Of a DNA stretch of 64,000 bases, positions 8,314 through 16,210 are shown piece after piece. The stretch is from contig JABHEG010000042.1 in NCBI GenBank assembly GCA_018676675.1, forward strand, positions 186,001 through 250,000. The letters are read 5' to 3'. Source of the DNA: Lentisphaerota bacterium (lineage in GTDB: Bacteria > Verrucomicrobiota > Lentisphaeria > Oligosphaerales > JABHEG01). Position 1 is the stretch's first letter. Each line of letters opens with the position of its first letter. Made by a program: the position numbers and the translations under genes. The notes below the pieces were generated by a model that saw nothing but the letters and a program-made list of their open reading frames with translations, ran no database searches and was not told where the DNA came from.

Positions 8314-9692
8314 CGTCGAATTACGGTTCCCAATTCGCGGCGTGTGAGAATCAGCATCCCGCACGCGAGCAACAGGCCACTGCGGAAGAGCAGGAGGCCG
8401 AACAGAGCGACGGCAATGCGGCCGGTTTCAATGAGACGCCCGCGGGCCAAATCGCTGGTTGCGTCGAAGTCATCAACCGAGACAACAACCTGGCCTACGG
8501 TCATGGCAATGTAGTGGAGGACACGATCGGTCTTGCCTTTGTACTCGAAGTCTCCGAAATCGTCTCTGAGCGGGGCATCAATAGCCGACTGAACAATGAG
8601 GCCGATCGCCAGGTACATCACGCCCACGAAGGCAGCCACCGGAGTAGAGAAGGCGGCACCGACCGTGCAACCGAGGGCTGCCAGGAAGGCGATCTGGAAG
8701 ACGGCCAGAACCATTGAGCGGCAGTAGTTGGCAACGAAGCCGGTGACTCTCACCAACAGCGTCGGCCCGTCGGCGATCTGGAAGATGGCTGACTCCTTCT
8801 TCGGGTCATCGTTGTAATAGGAGACGCGAACCGTCCCCTCGGCATCGACGAATGTCCCCGGCACGGTAATCTCATGGAAGATCCCGCTGATCACTCTCTG
8901 GGGCAGGACGGCCACGCGTTCCCCCGTTTCGTCAGTTGGGTCCTGCACGCCCCAGAGCCCCTCCATCATACGTTGGGCGCTGTTGGACGTTGAGCCTGCA
9001 TAGAAGCGGTAGCGCAGGTTCATGCTTTCTTCCGGACCGGAGATACGGACGTTCTTGAAAACGAATTCTCGGGGAGCGGTTCCGGCTCCCACCTCAGTGC
9101 TGTTGGCCTTCACCTGGCGCAGGATTTCGGCGAGCACCATTGTCTTATCGTGGGCTTTCTCGAGCGTGCCTTTCTTGAGCCGCTTGTCGTACTCGTCGTT
9201 GGTCAGTTTCTTGAAATTCGGTCGGTCGGGATAGAAGCTCCGTCGCCCAACCAGTGCTTCGCTCTTAAGCTTTGCGAGCTGGTCTTCGGGGAACCGTCCG
9301 GTCTCCACGCGCCAGAGCACAAGAGCCAGCACGACTCCGGCACCAACCAGGAGGAGTACGGCATTCATGAGGAAGACGCCCAGGAACTTGCCCAGCCACA
9401 CTTGCCAGGGAGGCGTGGCCTTGGTCAGAACCAAGTGCATGTTGTAGGCTTCGATCTCGCGGGACAGCATGGAACAGCCGAGCCACAGGGTCGCCGTGGA
9501 GATCAGGCTGGTCACGACCCCAAGGGAATAGGTCAGGCAAACCTGGAGTTGCCCCATCGCCGTCCCGTCTCCTGCTACCGTCAGCGGCAAACCGATAACC
9601 GCGAGGAGGATGAGGGCAAAAAGGACGTGGAAGATACGCGACCGTAAGGAGGCGCGAATCGTCTGTTTGACTACCGCAATAATAGCTGCCAA
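8310..9692 (-). CDS. ABC-2-type membrane permease-like protein
   Basis: 460 residues with about six membrane segments: residues about 20-42, 55-85, 100-125, then a soluble insert of roughly 190 residues, then segments near 325-375 and 425-450. The first part (IRASLRSRIFHVLFALILL, SREIEAYNMHLVLTKATPPWQVWLGKFLGVFLMNA) is typical of ABC-2/NosY-like permeases, whose cytoplasmic partner ATPase supplies energy. No ATPase gene is adjacent, so the partner must be encoded elsewhere or the protein acts alone. The long extracytoplasmic insert could bind substrate. Start is TTG at 9692, preceded by GGAGAA about 9 bases away. The stop overlaps the next gene (ATGA). Confidence 0.7.
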   Translation of the reverse strand: MAAIIAVVKQTIRASLRSRIFHVLFALILLAVIGLPLTVAGDGTAMGQLQVCLTYSLGVVTSLISTATLWLGCSMLSREIEAYNMHLVLTKATPPWQVWLGKFLGVFLMNAVLLLVGAGVVLALVLWRVETGRFPEDQLAKLKSEALVGRRSFYPDRPNFKKLTNDEYDKRLKKGTLEKAHDKTMVLAEILRQVKANSTEVGAGTAPREFVFKNVRISGPEESMNLRYRFYAGSTSNSAQRMMEGLWGVQDPTDETGERVAVLPQRVISGIFHEITVPGTFVDAEGTVRVSYYNDDPKKESAIFQIADGPTLLVRVTGFVANYCRSMVLAVFQIAFLAALGCTVGAAFSTPVAAFVGVMYLAIGLIVQSAIDAPLRDDFGDFEYKGKTDRVLHYIAMTVGQVVVSVDDFDATSDLARGRLIETGRIAVALFGLLLFRSGLLLACGMLILTRRELGTVIRR

Positions 9693-9901
9693 CGAGCCGT
9701 TCTCCGTCTCTGCGTCAGCATAGGGCCGACGGCATACGAGCCGCGTCGGTATGGCCGTCCATTCAGACCGATGAGCCCCATTTCAGATGACTGTTGTCCA
9801 TTCCACAGCCAGTCGGGCCGGGCGGAGCCCTTAGTATACCCTTAGGTGACTGGCTTTTCCACGCGCACACGAGCGTCCGGATGCGGATATAAGCGAGCGG
9901 G

Positions 9902-10462
9902 TCACATCCGGGGAGTGACGAGCATGCCTTCCCGCAGTTGCTCCGCCGTTTCGGGGCGGCCCAATGCGGCGACCAGCGCCAGGGCGAACTCCAGGGCCGT
10001 TCCCGGTCCGCGGCTTGTCACGATGTTGCCGTCTCGTTCCACGGTGTTCTGCGTGTAAGCAGTTCCCGTTAGCTGGTCCGCAAATGATGGGTACGATGTC
10101 ACTCGTCGCCCATCGAGAATTCCGGCGGCATGAAGCGCGATAGGAGCAGCACATATAGCGGCCACCAAGCCGTCCAGTTCATGGACGTCTCGCACAAGCT
10201 GCAGCACCTCGTTGTTCTGCGCCAGATTGACTGAGCCGGGCATGCCTCCGGGCAGCACCAAAAGGGCCAGGTTGTCCGCCGCGAGGTCAGCCAGGTTGGC
10301 GTCAACCGAGACAGAGACGCCGTGCGCTCCCGTTATTATCGGCCCTTCAGGTACTCCTGCGACAACGACTTTGAATTCCGCCCGGCGCAATACATCCACG
10401 ACCGCCAGTGCCTCGACTTCTTCGAACCCTTCTGCGAGTAGAACTCCTATTGTATCCGGCAT
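9902..10462 (-). CDS. DJ-1/PfpI family protein (YajL-like)
   Basis: 186 residues, the usual length of DJ-1 superfamily proteins. The acidic partner residue lies in EGFEEVEA (E14) and the nucleophilic elbow cysteine in AAICAAP (C104), with H111 shortly after. LVLPGGMPG at 68-76 is the conserved glycine-rich strand-turn. Members act as glyoxalases, chaperones or deglycases in oxidative and carbonyl stress; which activity applies here cannot be told from sequence. An AGGAG ribosome site is 9 bases before the ATG. Monocistronic-looking, about 210 bases upstream of the permease gene. Confidence 0.88.
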   Translation of the reverse strand: MPDTIGVLLAEGFEEVEALAVVDVLRRAEFKVVVAGVPEGPIITGAHGVSVSVDANLADLAADNLALLVLPGGMPGSVNLAQNNEVLQLVRDVHELDGLVAAICAAPIALHAAGILDGRRVTSYPSFADQLTGTAYTQNTVERDGNIVTSRGPGTALEFALALVAALGRPETAEQLREGMLVTPRM

Positions 10463-10810
10463 CGCTTCGGCTCCTGTCAGTTCGGGTGTTCCGGCTCGTG
10501 CCCTGGAACGACTGCTGTATCGTTGCCAAGCAGCCCCGCTAGCCGGGAACGGCAGTTCGGGGGGGACTTCAAGAGACCACCAGCTGAGGCGGATGTTGTC
10601 CAGCCTGTGTCTGGAAAACGTCTGCCGTGTCCACTATTATTACCCCTGATATTCGCGGTAGTTCCCGACGTGCGTTGTTTGGATGCCTTCGGGGGTTGGT
10701 TTTGAGAGGCCCTGTTCCACAGTTCTGCTTCCCTCTGATGCTGACCAAGTGACCCTTCACGTTGTGATTCCTGCACCATGTGTCTTCCAGAGTAGAAAGG
10801 TGAGCGTCAA
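10463..10810. other. Intergenic region between DJ-1 gene and adk
   Basis: About 350 bases between divergent genes, with no convincing coding frame. It should hold both promoters. One weak plus-strand candidate for adk is TGGAAA (10612-10617), 17 bases, TATTAT (10635-10640), which would give a leader of about 165 bases. The ribosome site AAAGGTGAG sits just before the adk ATG. No hairpin with a T run was seen. Confidence 0.4.
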
Positions 10811-11458
10811 ATGAATTTGATCTTTCTTGGTCCCCCGGGAGCGGGCAAAGGCACTATTGCCAAGCGGCTTCTCGATCGCTTCAGCTTACTTCAGATATCA
10901 ACGGGCGACTTGTTCCGCGAGAACATCAAAGGGCAGACTGAGGTCGGCATGAAGGCAAAAGGCTTCATGGACCGTGGTGAGCTCGTGCCCGATGGGATTG
11001 TGATCGAGATGCTGAAGGGGCGCATCGCGCAGGACGACTGCAAAGGTGGGGTCATCCTGGATGGTTTCCCACGGACGATCCCGCAGGCCGAGGCTCTGGC
11101 CGCTGACTCCAGCGTCACCATTGACAAGGTTGTGAATTTCGTCGTCCCTGACGATGTGGTCGTTTCCCGGCTTTGCGGACGTCGCATATGCCCGACCTGC
11201 GGGAGGATCTACCACACGGTCAACATGCCGCCGAAGGTTGAAGGCGTCTGTGACGACGACGGGGTGGCGTTGATCCAGCGCGATGACGACCAACCTGATG
11301 CCATCCAGCACCGGTTGGTGGTCTACCGTGATCAGACTGAACCGCTGATCGCGTTCTACCGCTCCCGGGGCATGTTGGCAGACATTGACGGGGCTTTGCC
11401 GGATGTGGGGGCAATCGTCGAGAGTGCGGCCCTGATTCTCGAGCAGCTTCAAGGATAA
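10811..11458 (+). CDS. adk: Adenylate kinase, zinc-lid form
   Basis: 215 residues, the long-lid form. Catalyses ATP + AMP to 2 ADP in the cytoplasm. The P-loop GPPGAGKGT is at residues 7-15, the AMP-binding STGD at 30-33, and GFPRT at 85-89. The lid has three cysteines and an aspartate (C127, C130, C147, D150), the Cys3-Asp zinc site seen in Gram-positive enzymes, so the lid probably binds zinc. A good AAAGGTGAG ribosome site precedes the ATG. Unlike many bacteria, adk is not next to secY or ribosomal genes here. The glycyl radical gene follows on the opposite strand after a repeat element. Confidence 0.97.
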   Translation: MNLIFLGPPGAGKGTIAKRLLDRFSLLQISTGDLFRENIKGQTEVGMKAKGFMDRGELVPDGIVIEMLKGRIAQDDCKGGVILDGFPRTIPQAEALAADSSVTIDKVVNFVVPDDVVVSRLCGRRICPTCGRIYHTVNMPPKVEGVCDDDGVALIQRDDDQPDAIQHRLVVYRDQTEPLIAFYRSRGMLADIDGALPDVGAIVESAALILEQLQG

Positions 11459-11540
11459 CGGGTGAAGGCGAGGGAGTGGCTTTGCCATCGGCTGCATTCG
11501 GCTTCAGCGCTGTGCAGAGGAGGGGGTGACGGGAGGGGCG

Positions 11541-11683
11541 CCAATGCTATTGGCTTTCTCGGAGATGGGGTCGCGGCGTGGCAGCCCCTCCCACGTTAGC
11601 AGAGCGCCCAATGTGGGAGGCGGTGCCATCCGGCGACCTCTCCGCCAGTGCAGAGGCAGGGAAAAAAGCGGTAGCATTGGGGC
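11541..11683. repeat. Dispersed repeat, copy A, with short terminal inverted repeats
   Basis: Begins CCAATGCTA (11541-11549) and ends TAGCATTGG (11672-11680), a perfect 9-base terminal inversion. The interior closely matches a second copy at 25289-25490: shared blocks include CAATGCTATT, GGTCGCGGC, TGGCAGCCC, CAATGTGGGAGGCGGTGCCA, CCGGCGAC and GGAGGCAGG-like with an A-rich run. No coding potential is conserved between the copies. No target duplication could be seen. It looks like a non-autonomous mobile or REP-like element. Confidence 0.7.
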
Positions 11684-11711
11684 ACCCCCGAACGGGATCG
11701 GCGAACGACGT

Positions 11712-13943
11712 TCAGGATTCCATTTCCGAGCGGGTGATCATGTCGTCTTGCCAACAGGCGTCGAGCTCGACAAAGTACGCACTGAACCCTCCGACTCGCA
11801 CCATCAGATCCCGATGGTCCTCAGGACACTCCTGAGCTGCTTTCATCTCTTCTGTTCCGGCCACAGAGATCTGCAGCTGCTGCCCTCCTCGCAGGAAGTA
11901 ACTTTCCACGAGTGCCCTGAGCCGTTTCCTTCCCTCCGCATCCTGCACAGCCCGTTCAGGGAAGCGCAGACTCAGCACGAGCGGACCGTGTGAGGAGTGG
12001 TGCGGTAGCCGGAGGGCGGAGTTGATGGTTGCGGTCAGTCCTTGCGTATTCCGCCCCTGTGCCGGGCCGGCGCAGTCGGCCAGGGGTTCTCCATGCCGGC
12101 GCCCATCCGGCGTGGCGCCCGTCTGTCGGCCCAGCAGGACAGCGCCGGACCAGCCAATGATGTCCATTCCCCATGGCCCTCCGAAACAGGTGCGGTGGGT
12201 CTTGATGTGTTCGTTTACGCGGTGTGCTTCTGCGGCGAGAATGTCATCCGCTTCCGGGTTCTCATTTCCGAATTTGGGGATCTGCCGCAGGACGTGCTGG
12301 CGCAAAGCCTCTTCGCCGTCCCAGTTGGCATCGAGGATCGTCACCAGAGCTGGAAGGTCAAGGAGCTGTTGCTCGAACACGCCCATGCGGATGGCGAGGA
12401 GGGAGTCGGTGGTTGTGGTAAGCCCGACGGCGTCGACCATGCCTTCACTGTAGTCAGTGCCCCCCTCGTGCCAATCCAGGCCGCGCTCGATACATGACAT
12501 GCTGAGCAGGGAACGCAGAAAATCGAAGGTCTGCCCCACGGACGCCTTCCGTCTGGCATTAATGGCCTCGATCTGCGTCGATACCACGGTGTCCATCTGA
12601 GTCTGATAGGCACTCTCGAACTCTTGGTAGGTACGGAACGTATCGGGCGTGCCGGTGGCGGGGCCGGCTTGCTCTCCGGTGACCGGGTCGATTCCATCGT
12701 GCAGCGCCAGCTCAAGTGGTTTGGCAGCGTTCAGGATGACGTCCTCATAGTTCCCATGGCCCCGACCGTGTGGGTACGTCTGCCCGCAACCGACGAACGT
12801 GTAATCCCGGGCATCCTCCAGGCGCATACCGCGCTCAACCGCTGCCGTGATGATCGCGTTGTCATTCACCAGGGCCGGCAGCGACGTCCCCTCTGCGATG
12901 ACAGCACACGTGCGGTCGAGGAAGTCAGAAGAGAGCCCGGGGTGCCAGCGGACGGCTGTCCGTGGGGAGAGAAGACGCAACCGGCGGATCGATTCCAGAC
13001 AGAGGTCCGAGAGCTCATTCGCCGCGTCTGTTCCGTCTCGCCACTGCCCTCCGAGGGTTGCCCCATATGCGGTCTTGCCTGCGAGTTTGAGCCACAGGCA
13101 ATCGACCAGCTCCTGGGCCTCTTCCAAGGACGTTGTTCCTTCCGCCAGACCGCGCTTGAGGGCTGGGTAGAGCATGCGGTCGACAGGGCCGGGAGAGTCG
13201 TGCCCGCAGACGAGGAAGAGCAAGTAGAAGAGTTGGACTGCTTCGTGGAACGTGCGGGGGCTGGCATAGGCCAGGCGGGAACAGATGTCAGCAACTTCGC
13301 CGAGCTCAGCTCGGCGTGCTTTGGTCCGTGCCTTGTCCGCCGCGCCCGTGGCGGCCTGTGCATGGGCGTTGATGAATTCCGAGACTCCTTGAATCGCTAT
13401 GAGAAGGGCGTCGTACCACGGGGTGCGGTGGGGTGCATCAACGGTATTCCGTGCTCGCCAGGCCGTGACGTACTGCCGAAGTCCATCCAGACCCAGTTCC
13501 AGCACTCGGTTGTAGGCAAGTGCGGCATGGCAGGTGAGCGGCTGCCGATTCGGGTTGTCCGCCAGCCACGTCTGCCAGTACGTGACCACATCGTCAACAT
13601 CCGCCGCGTGTTCTGGGCATCTCCTCCTGAGCTCAGCGGCGCGTTCCAGATTGAGACGAATGCCATTGCCGAAAGGGGTTGCGCGGCCCGAGACAATCGG
13701 GACGTATCCCCAGTCTCCGATAAGCAGCTCTTCGGGGGCGATGACCGGGATGGCGGCTGCCATTTCCGCTGCTTGGGCTCGACTGAGGCGGAGGCGGAAG
13801 TCCAGCGTTTCGCCAGTGCACCATGAACGGTGGAAAGGTTCGCGGAAGGAGCCCGTCGCTTCGTTCAGATACCAACCTTCGGGCGAGACCTCCGGAGATG
13901 CCTTCCCTGCGAGTTGTTCGCGCAGGAACGTGATGCGGTCCAT
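11712..13943 (-). CDS. Glycyl radical enzyme, pyruvate formate-lyase superfamily, unknown substrate
   Basis: 743 residues. The C-terminal glycyl radical motif RVGGFSA is at 716-722 (radical glycine 719) and the thiyl loop cysteine is C386 in FVGCGQTYPHG. Family enzymes use a glycyl-thiyl radical for anaerobic C-C, C-O, C-N or C-S cleavage after activation by a radical-SAM enzyme. Most dehydratases and lyases of the class (CutC, glycerol dehydratase, hydroxyproline dehydratase) have G-C-V-E at this loop, where the glutamate is an acid/base; here it is G-C-G-Q, so the reaction may differ. PFL itself has two adjacent cysteines, which are absent. No CxxxCxxC activase gene is in the window. Ribosome site GGAG lies about 10 bases before the ATG. 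An oxygen-free lifestyle is implied. Confidence 0.88.
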   Translation of the reverse strand: MDRITFLREQLAGKASPEVSPEGWYLNEATGSFREPFHRSWCTGETLDFRLRLSRAQAAEMAAAIPVIAPEELLIGDWGYVPIVSGRATPFGNGIRLNLERAAELRRRCPEHAADVDDVVTYWQTWLADNPNRQPLTCHAALAYNRVLELGLDGLRQYVTAWRARNTVDAPHRTPWYDALLIAIQGVSEFINAHAQAATGAADKARTKARRAELGEVADICSRLAYASPRTFHEAVQLFYLLFLVCGHDSPGPVDRMLYPALKRGLAEGTTSLEEAQELVDCLWLKLAGKTAYGATLGGQWRDGTDAANELSDLCLESIRRLRLLSPRTAVRWHPGLSSDFLDRTCAVIAEGTSLPALVNDNAIITAAVERGMRLEDARDYTFVGCGQTYPHGRGHGNYEDVILNAAKPLELALHDGIDPVTGEQAGPATGTPDTFRTYQEFESAYQTQMDTVVSTQIEAINARRKASVGQTFDFLRSLLSMSCIERGLDWHEGGTDYSEGMVDAVGLTTTTDSLLAIRMGVFEQQLLDLPALVTILDANWDGEEALRQHVLRQIPKFGNENPEADDILAAEAHRVNEHIKTHRTCFGGPWGMDIIGWSGAVLLGRQTGATPDGRRHGEPLADCAGPAQGRNTQGLTATINSALRLPHHSSHGPLVLSLRFPERAVQDAEGRKRLRALVESYFLRGGQQLQISVAGTEEMKAAQECPEDHRDLMVRVGGFSAYFVELDACWQDDMITRSEMES

Positions 13944-14129
13944 GCTCAGCGGGCTCCATGTTCCCCCACGGGGTGGGGACGCAGAAGAGGATTCTCTTCA
14001 CTCTACGTGCGAAGTTGGCGAGGAGCAATTGATCGGGCACAGGGCGGCATGGCGGGACTGTTCTGTGGGGGCGGGATCTGGGTGAGTCATAGGCACGTGT
14101 TTGCTCATCGTCGGAGGCCCATTTGCCGT

Positions 14130-14738
14130 TCAGACCGGGCTTGCCCAGATGCCGCGGAGTGCGTCAGCAGCGACTGGTCCTTCTCTGAAAATGGTCAGGT
14201 CTCCGCCAACGACAGAGGCCACGGTTGATGCCTGTCCAACGGTCTTGCCGCCATCAATCAGCAGGTCGGGCAGCCCATCCAGGTCGCGCCCGGCTTCCTC
14301 GGCGACCGTCGCCGCCGACGTTCCCGAGAGGTTGGCGCTGGTGGCGGCGAGAGGCTGTTCGAGGCAGCGGAGCAGAGCAAGAACGAACGCGTGGTCGGGG
14401 ATTCGGAGGCCGATGGTTTCATAGGAGCCTTTTGCCGGACAGACCAGGGTCAATGGGCCTGGCCAAAAGGCTTCGGCGATGGCCTGGATTCGTGCATCCT
14501 GGAGTAATCCGACGCGATGTGCCGCTTCCAGGTCAGGGGCCAGCATCTGGAGGTGTTTGTCCGGGGAACGGCGCTTCAACTGGCTGATGCGTTCACGCCC
14601 GGCGGTGTTGCTCCACGCAGTCATAAGCCCGTAGACAGTCTCGGTGGGGGCAGCGATTACCGCCCCATCGCGCAGCTGTTCCGCAGCGGCGTTCGCGATT
14701 TCCGTGGTATTGGCGGCATTGAGCCTGAGGGTTCGCAT
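14130..14738 (-). CDS. tsaC: Threonylcarbamoyl-AMP synthase, YrdC/Sua5 family
   Basis: 202 residues, the short YrdC form. It makes L-threonylcarbamoyl-adenylate from threonine, bicarbonate and ATP for the t6A modification of ANN-decoding tRNAs. Signature stretches are APTETVYGL near residue 28, KRRSPDKHLQMLA (the KxR/SxxK nucleotide site), WPGPLTLV and ATSANLSG. The open frame extends to 14795, but the ATG at 14738 has AGGA about 10 bases upstream and begins the conserved fold. Divergent from the sialidase-fold gene. Confidence 0.93.
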   Translation of the reverse strand: MRTLRLNAANTTEIANAAAEQLRDGAVIAAPTETVYGLMTAWSNTAGRERISQLKRRSPDKHLQMLAPDLEAAHRVGLLQDARIQAIAEAFWPGPLTLVCPAKGSYETIGLRIPDHAFVLALLRCLEQPLAATSANLSGTSAATVAEEAGRDLDGLPDLLIDGGKTVGQASTVASVVGGDLTIFREGPVAADALRGIWASPV

Positions 14739-14904
14739 GATGCTGTTCCTGGGACCGGAGTAGGTCAGCTTCGTTTGGGCACCATAGGTCGCCAATCGAG
14801 GGGGTCAAGGGATGAGAGCCGTGTGAGCTCCGGCGGAGGGTCATATCTCCGGACCCGTGCTCAGGCGGGTGGGACCGGTCTCTTGCGGAGGCGTTGCGCG
14901 TGCG

Positions 14905-14932
14905 TTTACTTCGGCAGGTAACGGGCTATGGT
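14905..14932 (+). promoter_or_regulatory. Candidate promoter for the sialidase-fold gene
   Basis: TTTACT (14905-14910), 16 bases, TATGGT (14927-14932). Each box matches 4 of 6 consensus positions. The start would be near 14939, about 50 bases before the ATG at 14990, which has TAGGAG upstream. Confidence 0.35.
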
Positions 14933-14989
14933 TTTGGTTTCAGTATTCGCTGCCTTCATACAGACTGCAATAGGAGCTACCGCAAGACC

Positions 14990-16108
14990 ATGAGTACCAT
15001 TCTGTCCGACACCCATATGGCCAAAATCAGAGCATTGCTTATCGAACTGATCGACCAGGAGAATGCCTGTGAGGTCGTCGCGCCGAATCGTCGGGAGACG
15101 GGGTTCTGGTTTGGCGGCGGGAACCCGGTCATGGATGCTGACGGCATGCTGTGGGTGGCCGGGAGGTTTAGAAACTACGGCGACTCCCGGACGGGATTGG
15201 CCGCCGGCGAGCGAGGGCTGGAGTGCGCGATCTTCTGCTCCAAAGACAGTGGAAAGACTTTCGATAAGGTCTGTAGCTGGTCAAAGGCTGATCTATCATT
15301 CCCGGAAAATGAGGTGCTCTCCATCGAGGGAACGGCGCTGCATAGGAAGGCAGACGGCACCTGGGAGTTGTTCATTTCTTCCGAGAAGGTCAGGGCCTAT
15401 CCCGAGGAAGTCGGTAGCTTCCTGAAGCCGAACTGCGGGGTCTGGTCAATCGATGTGATCAGTGGACGTTCTCCGAGCGAGCTCGATGCCGACACGATTC
15501 GGTGTGTGCTGCGTGAGGATAAACAGCCGGCCTACATCCACATCAAGGACCCCGTGGTGTTTGACAACGCGGCCGGAGAAACGGTCATGATTTTCTGCAA
15601 CCATCCATTCTGTTGGAGTTGCTCCAACTCGGGCTATGCCGTACGCGCGGTCGGTGAGGAGGAGTTTGTCCTGGAGGAGATGGAGATGGTGCGCCGAGGC
15701 GCGACGTGGGACGTGGCGTGCACGCGGATTACGGATCGAATGGAAATTCCTCGGGTTGGGGCATTCGCTGACCTCCCTCCCGCTTCGGTCTTCTTCTATG
15801 ACGGGGCTGAGTGTGTGCGTGACCACGACGAGAATGCCAAAGCGGTGTCACGCCCGCGCGGGTATTCCTGTGAGGAGATTGGCAGTGCGTTTGTAGGGCT
15901 CGATGAGCAGTTCCCCACGATGGACCGGCTGTCTGTGCTCGAGCCGATGTTCATTTCTCCCTGGGGGACGGGCTGTAATCGCTACATCCACACGTGCGTC
16001 ACCGATGCCGGCATCTGGGTGACCTGGCAGCGATCTGAAGCCGATCTATCCCAGCCTCTGGTGGGAAATTTCCTGAGCATGGAACGGATTGCGGACTTGC
16101 TGTCGTAA
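14990..16108 (+). CDS. Sialidase/BNR-fold glycosidase-like protein
   Basis: 372 residues, no signal peptide. An Asp-box motif, SKDSGKTF, identifies a sialidase-type beta-propeller. Further blade-like strands follow (GGGNPVMDADGMLWVAGRF, IHIKDPVVFDN, YIHTCVTDAGIWVTWQR). Related proteins include exo-sialidases and other glycosidases or lyases using six-bladed propellers, but the catalytic Arg triad of true sialidases was not located, so substrate is open. The start ATG at 14990 follows TAGGAG; an upstream in-frame start at 14894 would add a Cys-rich tail with no similarity to the fold. It precedes exported glycosidase-like genes, suggesting intracellular processing of released sugars. Confidence 0.6.
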   Translation: MSTILSDTHMAKIRALLIELIDQENACEVVAPNRRETGFWFGGGNPVMDADGMLWVAGRFRNYGDSRTGLAAGERGLECAIFCSKDSGKTFDKVCSWSKADLSFPENEVLSIEGTALHRKADGTWELFISSEKVRAYPEEVGSFLKPNCGVWSIDVISGRSPSELDADTIRCVLREDKQPAYIHIKDPVVFDNAAGETVMIFCNHPFCWSCSNSGYAVRAVGEEEFVLEEMEMVRRGATWDVACTRITDRMEIPRVGAFADLPPASVFFYDGAECVRDHDENAKAVSRPRGYSCEEIGSAFVGLDEQFPTMDRLSVLEPMFISPWGTGCNRYIHTCVTDAGIWVTWQRSEADLSQPLVGNFLSMERIADLLS

Positions 16109-16210
16109 CAACCAAGGTGTCGCGAACCATCTGTTCTTCCGGCTGAGCCGCCCGCACCGGGAGCGGCTTCCGCCTTCGGTGGTCGTTGCTCCACAGGATT
16201 GAGGTGCAGG

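Noticed and set aside
11526..11993. 155-residue plus-strand frame overlapping repeat copy A and the GRE 3' end
   Set aside because: It runs antisense into a gene with strong motifs and begins in a repeat; no ribosome site.
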